Below, one piece after another: positions 9,885 through 19,914 of a stretch of DNA of 38,997 nt (the first letter of the stretch is position 1; every line of letters begins with the position of its first letter). The DNA comes from Sphingomonadales bacterium (GTDB lineage: Bacteria > Pseudomonadota > Alphaproteobacteria > Sphingomonadales > Sphingomonadaceae): assembly GCA_012032285.1 (NCBI GenBank), contig JAAURJ010000027.1:1-38997 (forward strand), written 5' to 3'. Made by a program: the position numbers and the translations under genes. The notes below the pieces were generated by a model. It was not told the DNA's origin, did not search any database, and worked only from the letters and a program-made list of their open reading frames with translations.

Positions 9885-10566
9885 GTCTCCAAATATTATC
9901 GCAAATCTGATCGATGTTCGGCGCAGTTTTACACAGGGCGATGTGACAATCGACGTGCTGCGCGGTGTGAACCTTCAGATTCGGAAAGGAGAGCTGGTCG
10001 CTTTGCTAGGACCATCGGGAACAGGAAAGTCCACGCTGTTGCAGGCGCTCGGCTTGCTCGAAGGCGGATTTAGTGGATCTATCAAAATTGACGGCACCGA
10101 AACGCGCGATCTGGGACCGGATGCGCATACGATAATCCGGCGAGAGAAATTGGGTTTTGTGTATCAATTCCACCATTTGCTACCGGATTTCAATGCGCTG
10201 GAAAATGTCACCCTGCCGCAGCTTATTGCCGGCGCATCGCAGGATGAAGCGACGGAAAGGGCGGCTGCGCTTTTGACCGCGCTTGGCCTAGCGGAGCGAC
10301 TGGATCATAAGCCGTCCAAATTATCGGGCGGCGAACAGCAGCGCGTAGCGGTCGCAAGGGCGCTCGCCAATAAACCGCGATTGGTGCTTGCGGATGAACC
10401 TACTGGCAATCTGGATGAACATACCGCTGATATTGTGCTTGCCGAATTTATGGGGCTGGTGCGGGAACAGGGAACGGCGGCGGTTGTCGCCACCCATAAC
10501 GAACGGCTTGCCCGTAAAATGGACCGTATCGTGCGGCTGCATGATGGTATATTGACCGAAGGATAA
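9877..10566 (+). CDS. lolD: Lipoprotein-releasing system ATP-binding protein
   Basis: LolD is the cytoplasmic ATPase that drives LolC/E lipoprotein release. The 229-residue protein carries Walker [10 protein letters not shown] (residues 45-53), the Q-loop in [17 protein letters not shown] (typical of LolD/MacB-type ATPases), signature [15 protein letters not shown], Walker [10 protein letters not shown] and the switch His in VATHNERLA. The ATG at 9877 lies inside the end of lolC (8-base overlap), so the two are translationally coupled; longer readings upstream run through lolC and are rejected. A glutathione peroxidase follows after 11 bases, probably on the same transcript. Confidence 0.96.
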   Translation: MNESPNIIANLIDVRRSFTQGDVTIDVLRGVNLQIRKGELVALLGPSGTGKSTLLQALGLLEGGFSGSIKIDGTETRDLGPDAHTIIRREKLGFVYQFHHLLPDFNALENVTLPQLIAGASQDEATERAAALLTALGLAERLDHKPSKLSGGEQQRVAVARALANKPRLVLADEPTGNLDEHTADIVLAEFMGLVREQGTAAVVATHNERLARKMDRIVRLHDGILTEG

Positions 10567-10577
10567 AGGAAACAGAA

Positions 10578-11060
10578 ATGCCGATTTATGACTATTCAGC
10601 CAAATTACCGGGCGGCAAACAACTGCAAATGGATGAGCATAAGGGCAAGGTTCTGCTGATCGTCAACACAGCATCGAAATGCGGCTTTACACCGCAATAT
10701 GAAGGTTTGGAGGCGCTTTACGGCAAATATCGTGATCAAGGCTTTGAGATATTGGCTTTCCCCTGTAATCAATTTGGGGAGCAGGAACCCGGCGATGCGG
10801 AGGAGATCAAAAATTTCTGCTCGCTCAATTATGATGTCAGCTTTCCGTTATTGGCCAAGGTTGATGTAAACGGTGACAATGCCGACCCGTTATGGGAATA
10901 TTTGAAACAGCAGCAGGCGGGGCTTTTGGGGTCGCGCGGTATTAAGTGGAATTTCACCAAATTTCTGGTGGATCGCAGCGGTAAAGTGGTTGCCCGTCAT
11001 GGGCCGCAGGTCAAACCAGAATCATTGGAACAGGATATTGTGCGGCTGTTAAAAACATAG
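10578..11060 (+). CDS. Glutathione peroxidase family protein
   Basis: This thiol peroxidase reduces hydroperoxides, in bacteria often using thioredoxin as well as glutathione. The 160-residue protein has the catalytic tetrad of the Cys-type family: Cys35 in NTASKCGFTPQYEGL, Gln in FPCNQFGEQEPG, and Trp/Asn in IKWNFTKFLVD. The FPCNQFGxQEPG segment is the family signature. A good Shine-Dalgarno (aaagga) precedes the ATG at 10578, 11 bases after lolD. A similar pairing of lolCD with this gene is plausible as an envelope/oxidative-stress grouping, but that is inference. Confidence 0.94.
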   Translation: MPIYDYSAKLPGGKQLQMDEHKGKVLLIVNTASKCGFTPQYEGLEALYGKYRDQGFEILAFPCNQFGEQEPGDAEEIKNFCSLNYDVSFPLLAKVDVNGDNADPLWEYLKQQQAGLLGSRGIKWNFTKFLVDRSGKVVARHGPQVKPESLEQDIVRLLKT

Positions 11061-11136
11061 GCTGCTTTTACAGCTTCTCCACAATTTAGCGGTGTATTGC
11101 GGTTGCGAATCGACGCTGTCGCTATAAGCTCTAGCC

Positions 11137-14100
11137 ATGGCCTATGTTCCCTTCATCCCACTGCGTATTTTTTCGGCCTATACCATGCTGGAAGGGGCGA
11201 TTGAGCCTAAAGCCATTGCCAAGCACGCAAAAAAGCTGGGCTTTCCCGCCATCGCCATATGTGACCGCAACGGCCTATATGGCGCGATGCAATTTGAAGA
11301 TGGCGCACGCGGCGAAGGGGTGCAGCCGGTAATCGGAATGCTGCTGGGGATCGGCCGCCCAAGCAGCGCGGAACAAGGCGGGTTTGTAAGGGATTGGTTG
11401 CCGCTTTATGCGCAGGATGAGCGTGGCTATGACAATTTATGCCGTCTTGCCTCCATGGCGCATCTCGACCGTCCTGAGGATCAAGACGCCAATGTCAGTT
11501 TCGAACAAATTGCCGGATTAACAGACGGCCTTATCGCGCTAACTGGCGGCGGGGAGGGCGGTGTTGCCAGGTTGCTGGCCAGCGGGCAACAGGATGCCGC
11601 AGAAAGCTATCTGGCGCGCCTACAATCCCTATTCCCGGACCGGCTTTATATTGAATTGAGCCGGCGTAACGACCCGATTGAGGATGCTGCCGAGGCAGCA
11701 TTGATTGATTTGGCTTATACCCGCAATTTGCCTCTTGTTGGTACTAATCCCGCCAATTATGCCGAACCAGATTTCTTCGAAGCTCATGATGCCATGCTTT
11801 GCATTGCGGACGGGGAATATATTGAAAGCGAAGATCGCCGGAAATCGTCACGCGACGCTTGGATCAAAACCGGCAGGCAAATGGCGGAGATATTTTCGGA
11901 CATCCCCGAAGCTATCGTGAATACGGTTGTTATCGCAAAAAGATGCGGCGTTGGTGCGCCGCGCCGTAATCCTATCCTGCCAAGCCTTGCCGGTGATCTG
12001 GAGGCAGAAAAACAGCAATTGCGTGATGATGCCAAGGCAGGCCTTGTCAAACGGTTGGAGGCCGCAGGTCAGAATGATGAAAAATTGCGGCAATTCTATT
12101 TTGAGCGGCTCGAATTTGAATGCAATGTCATATGCGACATGGGCTTTCCTGGATATTTCCTGATTGTTGCCGATTTTATCAAATGGGCGAAAAGCAAGGA
12201 TATCGCCGTAGGGCCGGGACGTGGATCGGGGGCGGGGTCGGTGGTTGCTTGGGCGCTTACCATCACCGATTTGGATCCGATTGAGCTAGGGCTGCTGTTC
12301 GAACGTTTCTTAAATCCCGAACGTGTGTCAATGCCTGACTTCGATATTGATTTCTGCGAAACACGGCGCGGAGAGGTAATCCGCTATGTGCAACAAAAAT
12401 ATGGCAGTCGTCAGGTCGCACAGATCATCACCTTTGGAAAACTGAAAGCCCGCGCTGTGCTGCGCGATACAGGGCGCGTTCTGCAAATGAGTTATGGGCA
12501 GGTGGACCGGCTGTGCAAGATGGTGCCAAACCACCCCACCGACCCATGGGATTTGCAAAGGGCGCTGGGCGGTGTTCCTGAACTGCGCGAAGAATATCGC
12601 CGCGATCAACAGGTTAAGAAGCTGTTTGATCTTGCCATGAAGCTGGAGGGGTTGCCGCGCCACAGCTCCACCCATGCGGCAGGCGTAGTGATTGGCGATC
12701 GGGAATTGTCGGAACTGGCCCCTTTATACCGCGATCCCCGTTCCGATATGCCCGTAACCCAATTTGATATGAAATATGTCGAAACGGCAGGGTTGGTGAA
12801 ATTTGACTTTCTCGGGCTAAAGACATTGTCTGTGCTGCAACGGGCGATACAGATGCTCGAAAAACGCGGCCTATTTGTGGATCTGGATAACCAACCCGTT
12901 GATGACCCGGCGGTTTATGATCTGCTTAAACGCGGCGATACGGTTGGCGTTTTCCAGCTGGAATCTGAAGGGATGCGGCGAACGCTTTCGGCGGTCAAGC
13001 CAACCAATTTTGGCGACATTATTGCGCTCGTCTCGCTCTATCGGCCTGGGCCAATGGACAATATCCCGATGTTCGGACGGCGTAAAAATGGCGAGGAACA
13101 GATTGAATTTCCGCATCCCTTGCTTGGCCCGGTGCTGAACGAAACCTATGGTATTTTCGTTTATCAGGAACAGGTGATGCAGGCGGCGCAGATATTGGCG
13201 GGTTATACGCTGGGCGGCGCGGATTTGCTGCGCCGTGCCATGGGCAAAAAGATACAGGCTGAAATGGACGCGCAGCGGGAGATTTTTGTTAAAGGATGCA
13301 AGGAAACCAATAATATCGATGCTGCAAAGGCCAATGAGCTGTTTGATTTGATCGATAAATTTGCAGGCTATGGTTTCAATAAAAGCCATGCGGCCGCCTA
13401 TGCCTTGCTCGCCTATCAAACCGCATGGGTAAAGGCGCATCATCCAGAGGAATTTTTCGCGGCCTCCATGTGTTTTGATATGCACCAAACCGACAAGCTG
13501 GGTGTGTTTATTGATGATATGCGGCGTTTACACGTGGCTTGCTTGCCGCCCGACATAAATGAAAGCGAAGCCGAATATTGTGTGCAAGAGGATGCGCGTG
13601 GCGGGCTTGCGGTCCGTTATGCGCTGGCGGGTCTGAAAAATGTCGGTGAAAAAGCCATGGAGGCACTGGTTCAGGAGCGCGAGGCGGGCGGAAAATTTGC
13701 CAGCCTTGATGATTTTGCCAATCGCACCGATCCGTCACAGATCAACCGCCGCAGTTTGGAAAATCTGGCCGCTGCAGGTGCTTTTGACTGTCTGGAACCC
13801 AATAGGGGAGCGGTGTCGGCGGCAGCGGAGATGATATTAGCGACCGCGGCATCGGCCAAATCTTCGCGTGAAAGCGGGCAGGGCGGTCTTTTTGGCGGTG
13901 ATGAAAATGGCAATGCCGCGCAAATACGCCTCAGTTCCGATGCTTCATGGCCAATAGGCGAAACAATGAACCGTGAAAAAGACGCATTTGGTTTCTACTT
14001 CGCCGCCCATCCGGTCAGCCAATATCGCGCGGTTGCCGAAAGCCATGGAGCCCGAACCCATGGTGAGTTGATGACCAGCGGACCGATAGCCGAAGGCGTG

Positions 14101-14626
14101 CGAAAGCCCGGCACAATGGCCGCCCTGATCGAAGGGGTGCGGTGGCGCGAATCGCGGCGGGGCAAACGGTTTGTCCTCATCGACCTGTCGGATAGCAGCG
14201 GACAGTTTTCGGCAAGCTGTTTTGAGGAACCGGTGGCGGAATTGCTGGCCGATGGCAAAATCGGCCGAATGCCTTTTGCTCAGCGTCGAAATGGATATGA
14301 AGCCGGGAGAAGAAACGCCCCGTTTTTCCATTCGCAGTGCAAAACCATTAAGCGGTCTGGTCAGCGCATCTCGGTTGAAGATGGAAATGGATGTGGAAAA
14401 GGTGGAGGCGCTGCACGCGCTTTGTCACATAATGGGGCCGTTGCAGGGCGGAAAAAGCGAACTGGTGATCCGCGCTCCCGCCAGCGACGGGCGCACCGCA
14501 CATATTGTGCTGGGCCGGAAATTTCAGCTGGATGCCGAAATAAAAATCCAGATCGAAGCGATTGACGGTATTGCAAATGTTCGGCTTGCACCTTTGTCCT
14601 CACCTCATCTAAGCTTAGTTAGGTAG
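11137..14626 (+). CDS. dnaE: DNA polymerase III alpha subunit (one-base frameshift near the 3' end)
   Basis: DnaE is the replicative DNA polymerase catalytic subunit. The reading frame from the ATG at 11137 contains the PHP domain (start FIPLRIFSAYTMLEGAI), the palm motifs GPGRGSGAGSVVAWAL (about residue 359) and MPDFDIDFCETRRGEVIRYV (about residue 400) carrying the catalytic aspartates, the fingers, the tandem helix-hairpin-helix (YALAGLKNVGEKAMEALV) and the OB fold. Near 14257-14272 the frame breaks: the family sequence resumes one base later as LLLSVEMDMKPGEETPRFSI and runs to the TAG at 14626. One extra base, possibly in the aaaa run at 14257-14260, explains it. With it removed the protein is about 1162 residues, normal for DnaE1. 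An essential gene cannot tolerate this, so an error in the sequence is likely. Confidence 0.93.
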
Positions 14627-14645
14627 AGAATTTAACGAGGAGAAG

Positions 14646-16261
14646 ATGATGCTGAATGGCATTACCGGCGGCATTCAGGCGGGCAAGTTGCTCGTCACCC
14701 ATTTGATCGACCATGCGGCACGCGAACATGGCGGCAGGGAACTGGTTTCCTATTGGGCGGACGGATCGCTTACCCGGTCCAATTGGGGAGAGGTGGGATT
14801 GGAGGCCCGCAAATGTGCACAGGCCATGACGCGCCTTGGTATGAAAAAAGGCGACCGGATCGCTACGCTGGCGATGAACCATCTGCATCATTTGTCCTGT
14901 TGGTATGGCGTTGCGGGCATGGGCGGGGTTTTGCACACGGTCAATCCGCGCCTGTTTGAAGAACAGCTTGTGTATATTTTCAACCATGCCGAAGATCGCG
15001 TGCTGCTGTTTGACAAGATGTTCACACCGATAATTGAAAAAATAAAGCCGCAGTTAAATACAATAGAGCATTTCATCCAATTTGACGGCGAAAAAGCATC
15101 CTATCCCATTTACCGCGATCTTATCGATGCGGAAGATGGCGATTTTCAATGGGCGGCGTTGGAGGAAACCGATCCTGTCGGACTATGCTATACCAGCGGA
15201 ACCACCGGCAACCCCAAAGGCGTATTGTATGAACATCGTTCCAACGTCCTCCACGCGATTACAGAGGTGCAGCCTGATGTGATGGATCTGGCCACTCGCT
15301 CCGTCATGCTGCCGGTTGTGCCGATGTTTCATGCCAATGCCTGGGGCATTCCCTTTGCCGCCGCCGCCGTTGGCGCAAAGCTGGTATTTTCCGCGAGTAA
15401 TGAACCGGCTGTTTTGTGGAAGCTGATCCGTGAGGAAAAGGTCACCCACAGCGCCGGCGTGCCAACGGTATGGCTGGGTATGTTTGCCGATATGGATGCC
15501 AATGGCGGCGATTATGGCGATTTAAGATTGGTGGTGATTGGCGGGTCCGCTTGTCCGCGCGCGATGATAGAGCGTTTGATGAAGGCTGGAATACGGGTTG
15601 GCCATGCATGGGGCATGACCGAAACATCACCAATCGGATCAACCGGGGCCTATCCCGCTAATTGGGATGAGCTTCGCTTTGACGAACAGGTGGATATCAT
15701 TTGTATGCAGGGACGGCCGCCATTTGGCGTTGAGCTGCGCGTCGTGGATGATGAAGGTAAGGAATTGCCGCGTGACGGAGAATCGAGCGGCACGCTCCAC
15801 ATTCGCGGGCCATGGATTGTACAACGCTATTTTCAGGCGGATACAGATGCTGTCGCGCCGACAATGGTTTGGATACAGGCGATGTTGCTGTCCTTCATCC
15901 TGACGGCACGATGCAGATTACCGACCGAGCCAAAGATGTCATCAAATCGGGCGGCGAATGGATCAGCTCGATTGAACTTGAAAATGCCGCCGTTGGTTGT
16001 CCCGGAATTGCCGAGGCCGCTGCAGTTGGCGTATATCACCCCAAATGGGATGAAAGACCTCTGTTGATCGCGGTGCGCAAACCGGGCAATGATGTGAGCG
16101 CACAGGATGTAAAAGATTATCTTTCGGATAAGATTGCCAAATGGTGGATGCCTGATGAGGTGATTTTCGTGGAAGAATTGCCGCACACGGCAACGGGCAA
16201 AATTCTAAAGCGGGCATTGCGAGAGGAATATAAGGACTATCAACTGGCAAGTGCGCTTTGA
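14646..16261 (+). CDS. Medium/long-chain acyl-CoA ligase, AlkK-like (one-base frameshift)
   Basis: This is an adenylate-forming enzyme activating fatty acids to acyl-CoA. Motifs in order: the P-loop [18 protein letters not shown] (about residues 180-197), [24 protein letters not shown], the A5 motif [10 protein letters not shown], and after the break the hinge [17 protein letters not shown] with the C-terminal lysine region [16 protein letters not shown]. The frame changes at 15853-15860 (tcgcgccgac), where one missing base (probably a g) would join ADTDAVA to [13 protein letters not shown]. Restored length is about 538 residues, normal for the family. The ATG at 14646 follows gaggag. Its TGA shares a base with the next ATG at 16261. 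It could serve fatty-acid, alkane or aromatic-acid use; the substrate is not visible. Confidence 0.9.
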
Positions 16262-16698
16262 TGACGGGATATTATGTCGACCCATCGCGCAAGGCATTTG
16301 ATGTTTTCAAGGCGTTGCCGCGCGATACGCCGATCCAGATGCTCAACCTCATCCGCTACCGCGAAATAGCGGCCTATCCTGATGGGCATGAGCATTTTGG
16401 CAAGGAATGGAGCGGGGAAGAGGCTTACCGAGAATATGGCAAGAGCAGCGGACCGATTTTCGCCCGTGTTGGCGGACATATCGTCTGGCGCGGCGTTATG
16501 GAAGCGATGCTGACCGGCCCGGATGACAGGCAATGGGACTTAGCCTTTATCGCAGCTTACCCGGATAGTGCCGCTTTTTTTGAGATGATCAAGGATCCCG
16601 ATTATCAAAAAGCGGTGGTTAACCGCCAAGCCGCAGTGCTCGACAGCCGGTTGATCCGGTTCAAACCGCTGGCGGTGGAGGGCCAAAGCTTTGTGTGA
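16261..16698 (+). CDS. DUF1330 family protein
   Basis: This is a 145-residue cytoplasmic protein with the ferredoxin-like dimeric alpha/beta-barrel pattern of DUF1330: IQMLNLIRYREIAAYP at the first strand, GPIFARVGGHIVWRGVMEA in the middle, then WDLAFIAAYPDSAAFFEMI and YQKAVVNRQAAVLDSRLI. The biochemical role of the family is not established. Its ATG shares its first base with the TGA of the acyl-CoA ligase, so the two are translationally coupled and probably act in the same pathway. The family call is good; function unknown. Confidence 0.82.
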   Translation: MTGYYVDPSRKAFDVFKALPRDTPIQMLNLIRYREIAAYPDGHEHFGKEWSGEEAYREYGKSSGPIFARVGGHIVWRGVMEAMLTGPDDRQWDLAFIAAYPDSAAFFEMIKDPDYQKAVVNRQAAVLDSRLIRFKPLAVEGQSFV

Positions 16699-16721
16699 GC
16701 CGGGCCATGGGCCAAATCTGG

Positions 16722-17249
16722 TTATTTTTCCTTAAGCCGCGGCATCAATTCGACAAAATTGCACGGGCGATAGCGGCTATCAAGTTGATAAACCAATATT
16801 TTGTCCCAGCCATCTTTCACCGCGCCGTTGGAACCGGGCAAGGCAAAAATATAGGTTCCACGGGCCAACACGGCGCAAGCACGCGACTGTATGGTCGATA
16901 GGCCGATGCTTTCATAGCTGAGCCAGCGGAAAAGCTCTCCAAAGCCAGGAATTTCCTTTGACTTAACCCTGTCTAAAGCTTCGGGCGTAATATCCCGGCC
17001 AGTCAGGCCGGTTCCGCCGGTGCAGATGACGCAGTCCACATCTTCATTGTCGATCCAGTTGTGGAGAAGCGCCGTTAGCTTTGCCGTGTCATCCCTCTCG
17101 ATATGGCGATCGACCAAATTATGGCCGGCTTCTTTAATCCGTTCGGCGAGTATGTCGCCGCTTGTGTCATTTTCAGGGGTTCTTGTGTCCGAAACCGTTA
17201 CCAAGGCGATATTTACGGGTTTGAAGTTGGCATTATCATCGATTGGCAA
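16722..17249 (-). CDS. moaB: Molybdenum cofactor biosynthesis protein MoaB/MogA-like
   Basis: This is a molybdopterin-binding protein of the MoaB/Mog family, which adenylylates molybdopterin before metal insertion. The 175-residue protein has the fold's core motifs: VTVSDTRTPENDTSG near the N-terminus, the CTGGTGLTGRDITPEAL loop, and FALPGSNGAVKDGWDKIL. The start must be the TTG at 17249: an in-frame TGA stands just upstream, no ATG/GTG fits before the first strand, and GGGAG lies nine bases ahead of the TTG. The gene overlaps the end of the lytic transglycosylase by 14 bases, continuing a chain of overlapping minus-strand genes. Confidence 0.92.
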   Translation of the reverse strand: MPIDDNANFKPVNIALVTVSDTRTPENDTSGDILAERIKEAGHNLVDRHIERDDTAKLTALLHNWIDNEDVDCVICTGGTGLTGRDITPEALDRVKSKEIPGFGELFRWLSYESIGLSTIQSRACAVLARGTYIFALPGSNGAVKDGWDKILVYQLDSRYRPCNFVELMPRLKEK

Positions 17250-19014
17250 AGCTGTTCACTCCCACTGGGGTTCCACCATTTTTACTGCCCGCACGTAATG
17301 CAACGCTGCGGCCGTCTTTACCGGGAAAACTTGGCCACATATATTGGGCAAGGCCGGTCATGCTATCGCTATGCTTGCCCTTGCTGGCTTCATAAATCCA
17401 GTAATTGCGCAGGATAATAGCAACATAGCCGCGGGTTTCCCAATAGGGAATGGATTCGACGAACAATAATGGATCGCCATTGTCCCTTACCTCATCATTC
17501 CAGCGGGCAATGGGGGCAGGGCCAGCATTATAAGCGGCAATCACCTTGGGCAAAAGCCCTTGTGTCGCGCTCATATCGCGCAATTGCTCCATATAGCTTT
17601 GGCCGTATTCCAGATTGATCGACGGATTGTTCAAATCATCGCGGGAAAAGCTCATCCCGCGGGCGCGGGCAATGTCACCTGCTGTGCCGGGGCGGACTTG
17701 CATCAATCCTTGGGCGCCGGCGGGGCTGATGACGCTGGTACGGAATTGGGATTCTTGAAGAGCATGGGCATAGACCAGATTACTGTCAACGCGCCAGCCG
17801 CCTGTGGGGCTCCAATTGGGGCTGGGATAACGGGTCATTGCATCGCTATTCCCGCCCGCTGGACCATAATGGCCCATCCAAAGCTGTGTCGCGGGCAGAT
17901 TGAGCGATCCGGCAAGCTTGGCAAGATTGGAATGTTTCGAACTATCCCCAATACGAGCCTGAAAACGGAGGGTTTCATCCGCCAGGCTTGATTGGCCGAT
18001 TTCCGCAAGGCCAACGGCTATCTGCACATTTTTTTCGCTTTTCAGAGCATTCCAGTCGAGCGCGGCATTACGGGCTTGTTTGGAAGCAAGAGGCTCCATC
18101 CCAAGCGATTCGCTGGCAAGCAGGCCATAAAAGGTTTCCGGAAGCCGTGCGGCATTTTGCAGGCGGACCTGAACCTGTTCCGGCATTTTGGCGGCCATTG
18201 CGGCGCGGGCGCTCCAAAACAATCCTGCCGCGCGTAAGTCATCGTCACTTGCGAAGCGCGAGACATGGTCAAAAGATTCAAACGCCGATTTTTGATTTCC
18301 TAATCGCCAATTGGCCAGTGCGTTTACCCAATGCGCCTGCACACCCCAATCACCGCCGCCTGCCATTGCGATTTGCGCGACACGGCGGGCATTATCATCT
18401 TGATTTTCGATATAATAGGACCACGCAACACGATAGCGTAATTCGGTCAGGGCTGCAGAGGATAGGGTTGAGGAGCGGCTTTCAACAAGTTGTTCCGCCG
18501 ATGCCGGATCATCATTGCGTATGAAGACGTTAATCTCGCTGCGCAGAGCGGCGGCGTCGCTAATATCGTCGGGCAAGTTGCGCTTGGGTGCGCTTCCCAG
18601 ATAGGAAAAGCGCTGCGTTCCCGGGCGCAAAGGCAAATCGCTGGCCCCGCGTTTGAGCGCCAGGCTTTCCAGTCGCTCGGCCTGCGGCAAATAGGGCGCC
18701 TTGCTGAGTAATGCCTGTAACTGCGGCGCTTCTACAAGCGGGCTGTTTGCGGCCAGATAAAGTTCGGCCTGTGCCATATAGGCGAGCGGTGCGTCGCCGG
18801 CCTTATTAATTAACATTTGCGCTTCATCCCATTGCTGGTTGGAAATAGCGCTGAAAATTTCGGAAAACTGTTTTTTCTCTTTGCTGTTCAATATATTGGG
18901 CGTGGCATTCTCTATTGCGCTTCGCACTGTCTCACTGGTGAGTGCGTGGGCATTTTGGGGAATGAGAAGCGCCGAAACGAAAGATACAGCCATGAACAAA
19001 GGAAATGATTTCAC
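17236..19014 (-). CDS. slt: Soluble lytic murein transglycosylase (family 1A)
   Basis: This periplasmic enzyme cleaves peptidoglycan glycan strands to 1,6-anhydromuropeptides. The 592-residue protein has a signal peptide (MKSFPLFMAV...NAHA, cleavage near residue 24), a long helical superhelix domain, and a C-terminal lysozyme-like domain with catalytic Glu in HALQESQFR, then GAQGLMQVRPGTA and IAAYNAGPAPIARW. The start is a GTG at 19014 whose bases overlap the TGA of the upstream gene (GTGA), implying translational coupling; the next in-frame ATG (18993) would cut off the charged part of the signal peptide. The 3' end overlaps moaB by 14 bases. Confidence 0.94.
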   Translation of the reverse strand: MKSFPLFMAVSFVSALLIPQNAHALTSETVRSAIENATPNILNSKEKKQFSEIFSAISNQQWDEAQMLINKAGDAPLAYMAQAELYLAANSPLVEAPQLQALLSKAPYLPQAERLESLALKRGASDLPLRPGTQRFSYLGSAPKRNLPDDISDAAALRSEINVFIRNDDPASAEQLVESRSSTLSSAALTELRYRVAWSYYIENQDDNARRVAQIAMAGGGDWGVQAHWVNALANWRLGNQKSAFESFDHVSRFASDDDLRAAGLFWSARAAMAAKMPEQVQVRLQNAARLPETFYGLLASESLGMEPLASKQARNAALDWNALKSEKNVQIAVGLAEIGQSSLADETLRFQARIGDSSKHSNLAKLAGSLNLPATQLWMGHYGPAGGNSDAMTRYPSPNWSPTGGWRVDSNLVYAHALQESQFRTSVISPAGAQGLMQVRPGTAGDIARARGMSFSRDDLNNPSINLEYGQSYMEQLRDMSATQGLLPKVIAAYNAGPAPIARWNDEVRDNGDPLLFVESIPYWETRGYVAIILRNYWIYEASKGKHSDSMTGLAQYMWPSFPGKDGRSVALRAGSKNGGTPVGVNSFANR

Positions 19015-19796
19015 GGTAAACCCTTATTTATCAGTATGATCTGCAAATCCTTCCAGCTTTGCGCCTTCAAAACCGGGCGCGCTATCAGGGTTCGCGGGTG
19101 GAAACTTGTAACGGCCACCACTTTTTGACCATTATGCTTAACAAATAGTAAATTTCCGCGCGCTGACATCAATTCTGCGTCCAATAGAGCGCTGCAGGCG
19201 GCTGAGCCGAGGATCAGCACTATCTTTGGCTGCACCAGCCCGATTTGATGCTTCATAAAAGCGGTCAACTCCCCGATGGCTTCTTCGGGTAAGTCGCCGG
19301 ATGCAGGGCGGCTTGTGGCCAGCGCGGTCAGGAAGCAATCGGCCAAGTCATAACCGATTGCTGCGGCCATATTGGCAAGCAATTTGCCGCTTTGGCCTTG
19401 CCCCAATGAACCGGCCTCTATTTCATCAAAGTCGGGAATATCGGAGATGATCATCATATCCGCATCGGCCCTGCCAAACGGTTTTGCGCATCCGCCGCCC
19501 AATTGCGTGCCGGGCAGCGCCTGTCCCTGTTCAATGGCGGCGCAAAACTGCTCGATCGTTTGCGGCCATTTTTCCGGCTGCACCGGCTGCGCTGGGGTGG
19601 GTGCCGTTTTGGGCCGGGCTTCCCTTGCCTCCGCTGCGCGGTTAGGCGAAACTTGTGAAGAGTGATCAGCGGCGCTTTTTTCCTGCTCTAGCCAGCTAGA
19701 AGGGGCATCATCGACCAGATAGTCAAGCCCCGCCATTGCCCACCAACGGGTAAGGGATATAGCAGTTTGCTTGGCAAGGGATGGATGTAAACTCAT
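19011..19796 (-). CDS. Uracil-DNA glycosylase superfamily-like protein, degenerate motifs
   Basis: This 261-residue protein aligns in general plan with family 4 uracil-DNA glycosylases, but key residues differ. A variable, Pro/Ala-rich N-terminal region (1-80) is followed by the superfamily core. Where active enzymes have GEAPG..ED, this one has ISDIPDFDE (117-125). Only one cysteine (Cys103, in LGGGCAKPFGRADADMMI) remains at the usual Fe-S position. A C-terminal HPR (233-235) stands in place of the HPS/HPA motif. Loss of the cluster cysteines and the altered motif 1 suggest a different substrate or a non-enzymatic role. It overlaps slt by four bases and is divergent from ETF-QO. ATG at 19796. 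Confidence 0.72.
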   Translation of the reverse strand: MSLHPSLAKQTAISLTRWWAMAGLDYLVDDAPSSWLEQEKSAADHSSQVSPNRAAEAREARPKTAPTPAQPVQPEKWPQTIEQFCAAIEQGQALPGTQLGGGCAKPFGRADADMMIISDIPDFDEIEAGSLGQGQSGKLLANMAAAIGYDLADCFLTALATSRPASGDLPEEAIGELTAFMKHQIGLVQPKIVLILGSAACSALLDAELMSARGNLLFVKHNGQKVVAVTSFHPRTLIARPVLKAQSWKDLQIILINKGLP

Positions 19797-19836
19797 TCAA
19801 TCTGATCAGTCATGTGTTGACGTAAAGGTCAATTGC

Positions 19837-19858
19837 TTGGCATGGGATAGTATGCCAA
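19837..19858. promoter_or_regulatory. Inverted repeat in the divergent region before ETF-QO
   Basis: ttggcat (19837-19843) and its complement atgccaa (19852-19858) are separated by eight bases. They lie about 57 bases before the ETF-QO start and 41 bases before the UDG-like start, next to a gatagtat -10-like sequence. It is a possible operator, unsupported by an adjacent regulator gene. Confidence 0.35.
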
Positions 19859-19914
19859 TGGTTTGGTATATCAGATGACCCGAAAAGGCCGGATAAGTAA
19901 AGGACAATGATGCG

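Noticed and set aside
12871-13488. Minus-strand open frame (205 codons) opposite dnaE
   Set aside because: Lies entirely inside the conserved polymerase core on the other strand; no ribosome binding site or family resemblance.
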